This document shows positions 1 to 8,999 of a stretch of 64,000 bases of DNA, piece by piece (within the stretch, counting starts at the first letter, position 1; each line of letters starts with the position of its first letter). This DNA comes from Opitutia bacterium (GTDB lineage: Bacteria > Verrucomicrobiota > Verrucomicrobiia > Opitutales > Opitutaceae). The stretch is from NCBI GenBank assembly GCA_947472765.1, contig CANJCM010000015.1, positions 1 through 64,000 of the forward strand, read 5' to 3'. The notes below the pieces were generated by a model. The model saw only the letters and a program-made list of their open reading frames with translations. It was not told the DNA's origin and searched no databases. The translations under genes were made by a program, and so were the position numbers.

Positions 1-585
1 ACTGGCCTCACCACCGTCTCCGCCGGCACCCTCGCCTACGGCGCCAACAACGCGCTCAGCAGCGGTGCGGTCACCGTCAGCGGCGGCACCCTTTCCCTTG
101 GCACATTCACCGACACCGTCGGGACGGTCACGCTTTCGAGCGGCAGCATCACCGGCGGCGTTGGCGGCACGCTGACGAGCACGGGCACGTTCGAAATGCA
201 GAGCGGCACGGTCAGCGGCATTCTCGCCGGGTCAGGCATCGCAATGAACAAGACCACGGCCGGCACGGTCACGCTTTCCGGCGCCAATACCTTCACCGGC
301 CTCACGACGGTCTCCGCTGGCACCCTCGCCTACGGCATCAACGATGCACTCAGCACCGGCGGCGTCACCGCCAGCGGCGGCACGCTTTCGCTCGGCACGT
401 TCTCCGACACGGTCGGCACCGTCACCGTTTCTGGTGGCGGCAGCATCACCGGCAGCAGCGGTGTGCTGAGCAGCACCGGCAACTTCGAGATGCAGAACGG
501 TTCCGTGAGCGGAATTCTGGGTGGCCTCAGCCTGCTCAACAAGACGACGGCCAGCACGGTCACGCTCTCCGGCGTCAACACCTAC
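1..585 (+). repeat. Tandem coding repeat, about 97-98 codons per unit
   Basis: Two consecutive units (1-294 and 295-585) share the order TGLTTVSAGTLAYG, then ALS, then SGGTLSLGTF, then DTVGTVT, then FEMQ, then VSGIL, then NKTTA. They are similar at the nucleotide level as well as the protein level. A third, diverged unit starts near 586 (TGGTTIGAGTLA). The window begins exactly at a unit boundary, so more units probably lie upstream. Such high identity suggests recent duplication or ongoing homogenisation by recombination. Confidence 0.85.
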
Positions 586-3500
586 ACCGGCGGCACGACG
601 ATTGGCGCCGGCACTCTGGCCCTAAGCGGCAGCGGCACCCTCGGCAGCACTTCCGGCACGCTCACCGTCAACGGCGGCACGCTCGACCTCGCCGGGGTCA
701 ACGCGGGGGTCGGCAATTTCACCGGTTCCGGCGGCACCGTTCTCACCAACGGCGCGAACGCGACCCTCACCATCGGCAACAGCAACGGCACCGGCGGCAA
801 CTTCCTCGGCACCTTCGCTGACGGAACCGGCGGCGTCCTCAGCCTGACGAAGACCGGCTCCGGCACCCTCACGCTGGGCGGCGCTTCCTCCAACACCTAC
901 TCCGGGACAACGACGGTGAACGGAGGCACACTGGCGCTGGCAAAATCCGGCGGCACCGTGGCGGTCTCGGGCAATCTCACCATCGGCGACGGCACCGGGA
1001 CGGACACGGCCCGGCTGGATGCAGCCAATCAAATCGGATCCACGTCCACGGTGACGTTCAACAACAGCGGTGGCACGCCGACGCTCAACCTGAACGGCTA
1101 CTCGCAGACGCTCGGGTCGATCGCTTCTACGAACACGAGCGCCCAAGTCCAACTCGGCGCGCCCGGATCTGCGACCGCCCTGACCGTCGGTGACAGTTCC
1201 AATACCACGTTCGCGGGCGTTATCAGCGGCGGGGCCAACGCGAGTCTCGTCAAGGAGGGCTCTGGCACGCTGACCCTCAGCGGCACCAATACCTTCACCG
1301 GAGCGGTCGCGATCAACGCCGGCACGCTGGCGGTGCAGAACAACGCGGGGCTGGGCGCGGGCACCCTTGGCACGACCGTGAGTTCGGGTGCCACGCTCTC
1401 GCTCCTCGGCGGCGTGACCGTGGTCAACGGCACGCTTTCTCTCACCGGCACCAGCGGCGTCGGGGCGTTGACCAACGTCAGCGGTGACAACGTGTGGAAC
1501 GGCGATGTGACCCTGACGGGCAACACCCTCATCACAACGCAGGCGGGCACCCTGACCCTCGGGCCGACGAATCCGTACACCTTCACCCCCAGCGGGACCA
1601 ATCCGGCGACCGAAACCGGGTACGTCACCATCGGTGGCCAGACGCTGACCTTCGGCGGCGCCGGGACGAACATTCGGGTGTACGACCGCATTCGCGACTT
1701 CGTGGGTCAGACCGACAGCACGCGCTACAGCTACCCGCCCCTTACGCTTGCCCAGGCGCCGGAAACGACGAATCCCGGCAACGTCGTCGTCAACATGTCT
1801 GGCGGCGGTTCGGTCACCTTCTCCGCGAACGCCAACAGCTACACGGGTTCAACGACGGTTCAGGCCGGCACGCTCATTCTCGATACGGTCGACAACACCG
1901 CGGCGCAGCACGACACGGTCACCAATACCTTCCACTCCATCAACGGATCGCTCATCATCGGCGACGGCACTGGCTCCGCTTCTTCAGCCACGGTGCGCCT
2001 TTCCACGGGCTATCCCGTGAACGAGACCATCTCGATGAGTTCGGCCATCACGCTATACAAGGACGGCCTACTCGACATCAACGGCCAGAGCCAGACGATC
2101 GGTTCGCTCACCTTCAACGGCGGCGCCGTCAATCTGAACAGTGGCACGCTGTATCTGGATCAGGACGTCACGGTCAACGCCTCGGCCGGGAACACCGCAA
2201 CCATCAATGGTACCGGCAACCTGAGCCTGACTCTGCGCCGGACGGGCGGCGTGGACGTCCTGCCCGATGCGACCCGCACGTTCACGGTCACCGGCGGCGT
2301 CGGCAACACGTACGATCTGAGTATCACCGGCAACATCCAGAGCGGTAATCTCGTGAAGGCCGGCAATGGCACGATGATGCTCGGAACGACCCACAGCACC
2401 TATGTTGGCACGACGTCAGTGACCGGCGGCATCCTGAACATCCAGCAGGGCACCGACGTCAGCACCCGCAGTTCGCTCGGCTCGAGCAATGGTCTCGCCA
2501 GCCAGGGCACGGCGGTCAGCAGCGGCGCCACGCTTCAGATTCAAGGCGGCATCGCCGTCACCAACGAGTATCTCTCGATCGCGGGCGGCGGCTTCAATCC
2601 CGGCGACGGCGTCCTCGGGGCGTTGAACAATCACAGCGGCAACAACACTTGGGGCACGGCGGGCAACACCTACATCAATCTGGACGCCGCAGCTCGTATC
2701 AACTCCAAGCAAGACACGCTGACGATTGCCGGCAACATCGCGTCAACGGGCAACCAGGCCCTGACATTCGGCGGCGCGGGCAACACCACGGTCAGCGGCG
2801 GCATCAACACCGGCACCGGTTCCTCGACCACGGTGACGAAGGATGGGGCCGGCACGCTGATTCTCTCCGGCAGCAACAATTTCGAGGGCGTGACCAACGT
2901 CATGAGCGGCATCGTCAGCGTGCAGCACAACAACGGCCTCGGCTCCCTCGCCGCGGGCACGGTCGTGAGCAGCGGAGCTGAACTGCAGTTGAGCAAGGTC
3001 AACGGCATCACGATCGGTGGCGAGGCGCTGACGCTCAACGGCGCGGGCATCGGCGGCGCCTCCGGCGCCCTGAACAATGTCCTCGCCAATAATTCCTTCG
3101 GCGGAGTGGTGACGCTCAATTCGGCGAGCACGATTAAGAGCACCGCCGGCACGCTTACGCTCCTGGGCGGCATCACCAGTACGAATCAGAATCTAACGAT
3201 CGCCGGCGCCGGCAACATTACGGTCACCGCCGGCATCACAAACGGCACCGGCACCCTGACCAAGAATGACGCCGGCACGTTCACGTTCGCCGGCAACGTC
3301 AACGGCACCACCGGCACGGTCGGGGCGGCATCACTGCTCGCGGGCAGCATGGTCGTCGGCAACGGCACCGAGACGACGACGCTGAACACCGCCGCGTTTG
3401 ATTCCGCCGCGGGCACGACGCTCACGATTGCGAGCGGTGGCACCGTGGTCGCCGATTACGCTTCCGGCTCGACCAACTTTGACGGCGCGCTGGCCGGGGC

Positions 3501-4029
3501 GGGCACTTTCCAGAAGAACGGAGCGGGCACCCTCGTCTTCGGGAACAGCTTCACCGCGACCAATCTCACTTTGGTTCTCCACGGCGGCACCCTCTCCCTC
3601 ACCGGCGTCCAGATCACCGTCGGCACGATCCACATCACCGCCAGCACCACCCTGGATTTCAACAACTCCAACGGCACGGTGCTCAACTCGTCCCACCTCG
3701 TGATCGACAACGGCGTGGTCGTGACCGTGAACAACTGGATCAGCGCCGCCAACGACGCCGCCGCGAGCACCATCTGGTACGCCACGAGCACCGTGAACAG
3801 CGGCACCCTCGCCGGAGCGCAGCAGTTTGGCGGCACGCCGCTCTCCCAGATCAACTTCACCGGCTACACCCCGGCCCTCACCACCACCTGGACCACCGCG
3901 CAGAACGGCTGGTTCGAGCACGAGATTCGTCCCACGCCCGAGCCCCAAACCTACGGCGCCATCTTCCTCTCGAGCTGCTTCGGTCTCCTCGGCTGGCGCC
4001 GCTGGCGGCAGCGCCGGGCCGCCGCCTAG
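1..4029 (+). CDS. Autotransporter-associated beta-strand repeat protein with PEP-CTERM anchor (5' partial)
   Basis: The reading frame is already open at base 1, so the start and probably a signal peptide lie upstream of the window; at least 1342 residues are present. The sequence is Gly/Thr/Ser/Asn-rich and built of beta-strand repeats of the GTLTLSGxNTYTGxTTVxxGTL type, as in passenger domains that fold into right-handed beta-helices. The C-terminus reads PTPEPQTYG, then a hydrophobic stretch, then a basic tail WRRWRQRR. This is the PEP-CTERM layout that exosortase recognises for sorting to the cell surface or matrix. There is no C-terminal beta-barrel, so despite the repeat name it is not a classical autotransporter. 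Role is inferred: surface or extracellular-matrix adhesin or scaffold. The first two repeats are nearly identical. The next gene starts about 130 bp downstream on the same strand. Confidence 0.9.
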   Translation, partial: TGLTTVSAGTLAYGANNALSSGAVTVSGGTLSLGTFTDTVGTVTLSSGSITGGVGGTLTSTGTFEMQSGTVSGILAGSGIAMNKTTAGTVTLSGANTFTGLTTVSAGTLAYGINDALSTGGVTASGGTLSLGTFSDTVGTVTVSGGGSITGSSGVLSSTGNFEMQNGSVSGILGGLSLLNKTTASTVTLSGVNTYTGGTTIGAGTLALSGSGTLGSTSGTLTVNGGTLDLAGVNAGVGNFTGSGGTVLTNGANATLTIGNSNGTGGNFLGTFADGTGGVLSLTKTGSGTLTLGGASSNTYSGTTTVNGGTLALAKSGGTVAVSGNLTIGDGTGTDTARLDAANQIGSTSTVTFNNSGGTPTLNLNGYSQTLGSIASTNTSAQVQLGAPGSATALTVGDSSNTTFAGVISGGANASLVKEGSGTLTLSGTNTFTGAVAINAGTLAVQNNAGLGAGTLGTTVSSGATLSLLGGVTVVNGTLSLTGTSGVGALTNVSGDNVWNGDVTLTGNTLITTQAGTLTLGPTNPYTFTPSGTNPATETGYVTIGGQTLTFGGAGTNIRVYDRIRDFVGQTDSTRYSYPPLTLAQAPETTNPGNVVVNMSGGGSVTFSANANSYTGSTTVQAGTLILDTVDNTAAQHDTVTNTFHSINGSLIIGDGTGSASSATVRLSTGYPVNETISMSSAITLYKDGLLDINGQSQTIGSLTFNGGAVNLNSGTLYLDQDVTVNASAGNTATINGTGNLSLTLRRTGGVDVLPDATRTFTVTGGVGNTYDLSITGNIQSGNLVKAGNGTMMLGTTHSTYVGTTSVTGGILNIQQGTDVSTRSSLGSSNGLASQGTAVSSGATLQIQGGIAVTNEYLSIAGGGFNPGDGVLGALNNHSGNNTWGTAGNTYINLDAAARINSKQDTLTIAGNIASTGNQALTFGGAGNTTVSGGINTGTGSSTTVTKDGAGTLILSGSNNFEGVTNVMSGIVSVQHNNGLGSLAAGTVVSSGAELQLSKVNGITIGGEALTLNGAGIGGASGALNNVLANNSFGGVVTLNSASTIKSTAGTLTLLGGITSTNQNLTIAGAGNITVTAGITNGTGTLTKNDAGTFTFAGNVNGTTGTVGAASLLAGSMVVGNGTETTTLNTAAFDSAAGTTLTIASGGTVVADYASGSTNFDGALAGAGTFQKNGAGTLVFGNSFTATNLTLVLHGGTLSLTGVQITVGTIHITASTTLDFNNSNGTVLNSSHLVIDNGVVVTVNNWISAANDAAASTIWYATSTVNSGTLAGAQQFGGTPLSQINFTGYTPALTTTWTTAQNGWFEHEIRPTPEPQTYGAIFLSSCFGLLGWRRWRQRRAAA

Positions 4030-4155
4030 GGCCCCTGACGCGGGCTCATCCCGCCTGGCTGAAGGGCAACGCGGCCGATTCACCGCCGGGCTCAATTGCC
4101 CTTTGATTCGGATCCGCTGACCACTAGGTTCAGCAACTTCATTTCCCGGCTGAAG

Positions 4156-5424
4156 ATGCCCACAACCGATCGTACTTCGTCCCTTCGCATTTCCGCCCTT
4201 GGATGGATCGCGCTTTCGATCGTGTTGCTGACGCCCTGGGTGATCCTGCTCAAATTCGTCCGGGCTGAGGCCCCGATTTCCGCCGCCCCTGCGGCCGCAG
4301 CGCGGACGACCGCGGCGCCTGCTTCCTCCACTGGTCCGCTGGAGGGGGAACTGACTCCCGGTCCTTGGGGCAGGCTAACCTTCAATACGATTATGATCGA
4401 GCCCCCCGAGGCTGTCATTCCCGTCGTGTCCAGTGAGCCGAGGAAGCAGCAATGGCACTTCCATGGCTACACGGCCGCGAAATTGCAGGTCCTGTGGGAG
4501 GAGGCCGGGCTTTCCGCTGCCGAGCAGCAGGAGCTCAACGCTCCCGGCAACCGGACGATCAGCGAGTCCGGCATCTCCGTTCTGCCCAGCACAGAACTCA
4601 TCCTCGCACTTCGCCCGACCGCCCGCGGCAAGATCTATACGGTGCTGGCGGAATTTCCCCAGAACCCGGCGCAGCACGAGCCCTTCCGTTTTCGCGCCGA
4701 CTCCCTCGACGACTGGTTCGTCGACAGCGACCTCGCGCCCGAAACAATCCGGCTGACCAAGCAACTGCTCTACGAACGCAGCGGCATTGTCTTATTCTCC
4801 GATCAGGATCTCGTGCTCAGTCGCCTCACCACCCCGGGCGAACGCATCCGCTACCTGAAGGCGCTCTCGCGCAAGCCCGCCCTGATCGTGCAATTGAACA
4901 TCGCTCATGGGGCCAACGCCGAGGCGCTCGTCCAATATTGGGGCCGTGGCCGCCGGACCAAGGACCTTGAGCCCTTGATTGCCTCCGTCGCACGCCGGCC
5001 CGCGGGCGGGAGCCTCGACGTCATTCATCTGCTGCCACGATTTCCCCGCTCCATGCTCGACACCTATCCGATGCCGGGCGACGTGGCGGCGGGTGACGCC
5101 TACGACTGCCACTGGACCTCCTTCAACTTCTATGGCGACCAGCCGGACCAGCGGTTCACGGACATCGACTTCGTCAAACAAACCATCACGACCGACTACT
5201 ATCCAGTCGGCGGCGAGCCGATGCTGGGCGACATCATCCTCTTCGTCCGGCCAGGCAATGTCGTCATTCATTCCTGCGTTTTCGTGGCGGACGACATCGT
5301 CTTCACGAAGAACGGCCCCGGCTACTCGGTGCCTTGGATGCTGTCGCGACTCGCCCAAGTCGTGGCGTTCTACGGCCGCGGCCAGGAGATGGAGCTGCGC
5401 CGTTTCCGGCCCAAGCGACTTTAG
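4156..5424 (+). CDS. Membrane-anchored protein with a possible papain/NlpC-like cysteine hydrolase domain
   Basis: I place the start at the ATG at 4156, which puts an N-terminal hydrophobic segment (about residues 14-34, WIALSIVLLTPWVILL) directly after a short basic head; a TTG 60 bp upstream is the alternative. An Ala/Thr/Pro-rich linker follows, then an extracytoplasmic domain. Near the C-terminus are YDCHWTSFNFY, then PMLGDIILF, then VIHSCVFVADDIVFTKNG. This Cys ... Gly-Asp ... His order resembles NlpC/P60 or CHAP-type cysteine hydrolases, with the Cys in DCHW and the His in VIHS as candidate catalytic residues. That assignment is inference from motif order only. It could be a peptidase or amidase acting on cell-wall material. 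It lies between the PEP-CTERM protein and the pyrophosphatase without obvious functional linkage. Confidence 0.6.
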   Translation: MPTTDRTSSLRISALGWIALSIVLLTPWVILLKFVRAEAPISAAPAAAARTTAAPASSTGPLEGELTPGPWGRLTFNTIMIEPPEAVIPVVSSEPRKQQWHFHGYTAAKLQVLWEEAGLSAAEQQELNAPGNRTISESGISVLPSTELILALRPTARGKIYTVLAEFPQNPAQHEPFRFRADSLDDWFVDSDLAPETIRLTKQLLYERSGIVLFSDQDLVLSRLTTPGERIRYLKALSRKPALIVQLNIAHGANAEALVQYWGRGRRTKDLEPLIASVARRPAGGSLDVIHLLPRFPRSMLDTYPMPGDVAAGDAYDCHWTSFNFYGDQPDQRFTDIDFVKQTITTDYYPVGGEPMLGDIILFVRPGNVVIHSCVFVADDIVFTKNGPGYSVPWMLSRLAQVVAFYGRGQEMELRRFRPKRL

Positions 5425-5583
5425 GCGGGCCTGCGCCTCCGCCTGTGAATTTCTTTCGCAAGGCCGATCCGTGCCTGCGGACTGGCAGGTCGGCCGTTGC
5501 AGACCTATGCTCCCGTTAAACCGAACGATCACCAGATCCGTGATCTGGCCGCCAAGTTGCATCGGTTCCAACCCCTCCTCCCC

Positions 5584-8040
5584 ATGTCACCTCGCAACTG
5601 TCCGCGATTGGGCGCCGCTGTATTGGCCTTGTTGCTACCCTCGGTTCTCCACGCCAGCGAAGCGGAGATCCGGATTCCGGATCTGCATGCCGTCACGTTC
5701 CTCGACGGAACGCTCCCGGGCCTGAGCGTATTGTGGATTGGTCTCGCCGTCTGCGTCGCCGGCATCCTCTACGGTGGCTGGCAATATGTGCAGACGCGCA
5801 GCCTCCCCGTGCATGAGTCGATGGCCGCCGTGTCGCAGATCATCTGGGAGACCTGCAAAACCTATCTCTTCCAGCAGGGGCGTTTTCTCGCCGGCCTGTG
5901 GGTGCTCATCGCCGCCTGCATGGTCTATTACTTCGGCTTCCTCGCGCGGCTCGGAACCGGACATGTCATCGCGATCCTGCTGGCTTCGATTCTTGGCATC
6001 CTCGGCAGCTATGGCGTGGCGTGGTTTGGGATTCGCATCAACACGGTCGCGAACTCCCGCACGGCGTTTTCCGCCCTGGCCGGCAACCCACTCGCGACCC
6101 TCCTCATCCCGCTGCAATCCGGCATGAGCGTCGGACTGCTGCTCGTCGCCATCGAGCTGTTCTTCATGATCTGCATCCTCGCGTTCCTGCCTTCCTCCCT
6201 CGCGGGGCCATGCTTCATCGGCTTCGCCATCGGGGAGTCACTCGGCGCGTCCGCCCTCCGCATCTGCGGCGGCATCTTCACCAAGATCGCGGACATCGGC
6301 GCCGACCTGATGAAGATCGTTTTTAACCTGCCCGAGGACGATCCCCGCAACCCGGGCGTAATCGCGGACTGTACGGGCGACAACGCCGGTGACTCCGTCG
6401 GACCGACGGCGGACGGCTTTGAAACCTACGGGGTCACGGGCGTGGCCCTGATCGCGTTCCTGGCCCTCGCCCTGGCGGCGAACCCCGCCCTCGGCGGCGT
6501 GCTCATCATCTGGCTCTTTGCCATGCGCATCCTGATGATCGCGACCTCGCTCGCGAGTTACTGGCTGAACGATCTCATCAGCCGTGCCATCTGGGGACGG
6601 GCTCGCGACTTCAATCTCGAGCAGCCGCTGACGAATCTTGTCTGGATCACGTCGCTCGTCTCCATCGCCGTGACCTATGCGGCAAGTTACGCGCTGCTCG
6701 CCCGGCACCCGGCCGCCGGCGCCGGGCTCTGGTGGTTACTCGCGACCATCATCTCCCTCGGCACGCTCGCCGGCGCCCTCATTCCCGAATTCACCAAGGT
6801 CTTCACCTCCACTGAAAGCCGGCACGTGCGGGAGGTCGTGACCTCATCGCGCCAGGGCGGCGCTTCGCTCAACATTCTCTCCGGGCTGGTGGCCGGCAAC
6901 TTCTCCGCCTTCTGGACCGGGCTCTGCATCCTCGGCCTGATGGCGGCAGCGTATTACTTTTCCGGGCACGCGGCGTTGCAAGGCATGATGCCTGCGGAGT
7001 TTCGCTTCGCCGCGCCAATCTTTGCCTTTGGCCTCGTGGCGTTTGGCTTCCTCGGGATGGGACCGGTCACCATCGCGGTGGATTCCTTCGGGCCCGTGAC
7101 CGACAACGCCCAGTCAGTCTATGAGCTCTCGCAGATCGAGTCCCGGCCCGGCATCGCGGCCGAGATCGAGAACCGGTTCGGCTTCAAGCCGGACTTCACG
7201 GCGGCGAAATTCCAGCTGGAGAAAGGCGACGGCGCGGGAAACACGTTCAAGGCCACGGCCAAGCCGGTGCTGATCGGGACCGCCGTCGTGGGCGCCACGA
7301 CGATGGTCTTCGGCATCATCATGATGCTGAAATCCATTTACCCGGAAACGATCGAGCGGCTCTCCCTGGTGCATCCCGAAGCCATCATGGGACTGCTGAT
7401 GGGCGGCGCGGTGATCTACTGGTTCACCGGGGCCAGCACCCAGGCCGTCGTGACCGGTGCCTACCGCGCCGTGGTCTATATCAAGGAGAACATGCGACTC
7501 GACGCCGCGACGGCGAGCACCGCGGCCTCGAAGGAGGTGGTGCGTATCTGCACGCAGTACGCGCAGAAGGGCATGGTGAACATCTTCATCGTCATCTTCT
7601 GCTTCGCCCTCTCGCTCGCATTCTTCGATCCGTTCTTCTTCATCGGCTACCTGATCGGGATGGCGTTCTTCGGGCTTTTTCAGGCGCTCTTCATGGCGAA
7701 CGCCGGCGGCGCGTGGGACAACGCGAAGAAGATCGTCGAAGTGGAGCTGAAGATGAAGAACACCCCGCTGCACGCTGCCACCGTCGTCGGGGACACCGTC
7801 GGCGACCCCTTCAAGGACACCTCCTCGGTCTCGCTCAATCCCGTGATCAAGTTCACCACTCTGTTCGGCCTGCTCGCGGTCGAAATCGCGGTGAAGATGG
7901 ATCCCTTCGCCAAGCATTTGGTCGGGGGCGTAATCTTCCTGGTCGCCCTCGTCTTTGTGTACCGCAGCTTCTACGGCATGCGCATTCCGATTAACCCGCG
8001 CGATGCGGATGTGGCGCCGCACCAACTGCAGAAGGGCTGA
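5584..8040 (+). CDS. hppA: Divergent membrane-bound proton-pumping pyrophosphatase
   Basis: It couples pyrophosphate hydrolysis to ion export across the inner membrane. I chose the ATG at 5584 because it yields a signal-peptide-like start (MSPRNCPRLGAAVLALLL, then HAS); an in-frame ATG at 5497 would add 29 polar residues. The product is 818 residues with about 16 hydrophobic segments. The pyrophosphate/Mg-binding signature sits near residues 253-285: PEDDPRNPGVIAD, GDNAGDSVGPTADGFETYG. Canonical enzymes read GDNVGDCAGMAADLFE here, so this is the distant subgroup described from Chlorobium limicola and Cellulomonas fimi, which pump H+ and are inhibited by Na+. Lys556 in GNTFKAT occupies the position whose lysine confers K+ independence. 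Subgroup placement is from remembered motifs, not alignment. Confidence 0.93.
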   Translation: MSPRNCPRLGAAVLALLLPSVLHASEAEIRIPDLHAVTFLDGTLPGLSVLWIGLAVCVAGILYGGWQYVQTRSLPVHESMAAVSQIIWETCKTYLFQQGRFLAGLWVLIAACMVYYFGFLARLGTGHVIAILLASILGILGSYGVAWFGIRINTVANSRTAFSALAGNPLATLLIPLQSGMSVGLLLVAIELFFMICILAFLPSSLAGPCFIGFAIGESLGASALRICGGIFTKIADIGADLMKIVFNLPEDDPRNPGVIADCTGDNAGDSVGPTADGFETYGVTGVALIAFLALALAANPALGGVLIIWLFAMRILMIATSLASYWLNDLISRAIWGRARDFNLEQPLTNLVWITSLVSIAVTYAASYALLARHPAAGAGLWWLLATIISLGTLAGALIPEFTKVFTSTESRHVREVVTSSRQGGASLNILSGLVAGNFSAFWTGLCILGLMAAAYYFSGHAALQGMMPAEFRFAAPIFAFGLVAFGFLGMGPVTIAVDSFGPVTDNAQSVYELSQIESRPGIAAEIENRFGFKPDFTAAKFQLEKGDGAGNTFKATAKPVLIGTAVVGATTMVFGIIMMLKSIYPETIERLSLVHPEAIMGLLMGGAVIYWFTGASTQAVVTGAYRAVVYIKENMRLDAATASTAASKEVVRICTQYAQKGMVNIFIVIFCFALSLAFFDPFFFIGYLIGMAFFGLFQALFMANAGGAWDNAKKIVEVELKMKNTPLHAATVVGDTVGDPFKDTSSVSLNPVIKFTTLFGLLAVEIAVKMDPFAKHLVGGVIFLVALVFVYRSFYGMRIPINPRDADVAPHQLQKG

Positions 8041-8095
8041 GTGCTGACGCAGCCGGGTCTTGCCACGGGGATCGCCCCGGCGAGACTCGGCGGCG

Positions 8096-8908
8096 ATGTC
8101 TGCGCTCGACCTCGAAGGCTATTTCCGCCGTGTCGGCTTTGCCGGCGAACGCACGCCGGACCTCGGGACGTTGCGGGCACTCCACCATCGACACGTCTCG
8201 GCGATTCCGTTCGAGAATCTCGACGTGCTGCTGGGCCGGCCGATCGACATCGAACTTCGGGCGATCGAACGGAAACTCATCCACGATCGCCGGGGCGGCT
8301 ACTGTTTCGAGCACAACACGCTCTTCGGGGCGGTGCTTCGATCGCTCGGATTCCCAGTCACCCCGCTGCTGGCCCGCGTGCGCTGGCAGGCGCCGGCCGA
8401 CTACCGGACGCCGCTCACGCACATGATCCTGCGCGTGGAGTGCGGCGGGCGGCCCTGGCTGGTGGACGTCGGCTTTGGCGGCGTGGGTTCGACCGCCCCC
8501 CTGGCGCTCGATTCGGCCGGGGAGCAAGCCACGCCGCATGAGCCGCGGAGGTTGCTTTCCCGCGGCGGAAAACTGGTGCACCAGCTTCTCGGGTCCGACG
8601 GCTGGGCGGACGTCTACGAGTTCACATCGGAGGAGCCGGCGCCGTTCGATTTCGAGATGGGCAATTGGTTCAGCTGCACCCACCCAAAGGCCCATTTCCG
8701 CTCGAAGCTCGTCGTCACCCGCGCCGGCCCCGGCTGCCGGTACGGGGTGCTCAACCGTGAGTTTACGATCCGGCGGAACGACGGTACGATGGAGAAGCAG
8801 GAGATCGCTTCGGCGGACGCGCTTCTCGCGCTGCTGGCCGACCGGTTCGATCTGCACTTTCCGCCGGGGACGCGCTTTGGCGGCGGGGAAGTGGCCTGGC
8901 CGGTGTGA
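8096..8908 (+). CDS. Arylamine N-acetyltransferase
   Basis: It transfers an acetyl group from acetyl-CoA to arylamines or hydrazines in the cytoplasm. The ATG at 8096 gives 270 residues, close to the family's usual 260-290, and begins MSALDLEGYFRRVGF as family members do. The Cys-His-Asp triad is complete and well spaced: Cys70 in RGGYCFEHN, His109 in LTHMIL and Asp124 in VDVGFGG. The N-terminal IPFENLDVLLG motif is also typical. It starts 55 bp after the pyrophosphatase stop codon; co-transcription is possible but no functional link is evident. The natural substrate is unknown for most environmental members. Confidence 0.93.
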   Translation: MSALDLEGYFRRVGFAGERTPDLGTLRALHHRHVSAIPFENLDVLLGRPIDIELRAIERKLIHDRRGGYCFEHNTLFGAVLRSLGFPVTPLLARVRWQAPADYRTPLTHMILRVECGGRPWLVDVGFGGVGSTAPLALDSAGEQATPHEPRRLLSRGGKLVHQLLGSDGWADVYEFTSEEPAPFDFEMGNWFSCTHPKAHFRSKLVVTRAGPGCRYGVLNREFTIRRNDGTMEKQEIASADALLALLADRFDLHFPPGTRFGGGEVAWPV

Positions 8909-8999
8909 TTCGCCGCGCGGAGAGGGTGTGATATTTCGCCGCTCTGGGCTTCTTTTCCCGGCCAATTGGGCTATCTATGGCGGCTCCAAATTTCTCCCC

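Noticed and set aside
36-3860. Many long open frames on both strands across the beta-repeat protein (for example 36-323, 582-896 and 1098-1691 minus)
   Set aside because: They mirror the high-GC repeat codons, are Pro/Val/Arg-rich and show no start context or family motif.
4029-4060. Hairpin GCGGGCTCATCCCGC after the PEP-CTERM gene as a terminator
   Set aside because: The stem is only 5 bp and no T-run follows.
5497-5583. N-terminal extension of the pyrophosphatase
   Set aside because: The 29 added residues are polar and precede a good signal-peptide-like start at 5584.
8475-8999. Extension of the thioredoxin frame into the acetyltransferase gene
   Set aside because: Composition is Arg/Ser-rich shadow sequence, and a clear signal peptide starts at 9000.
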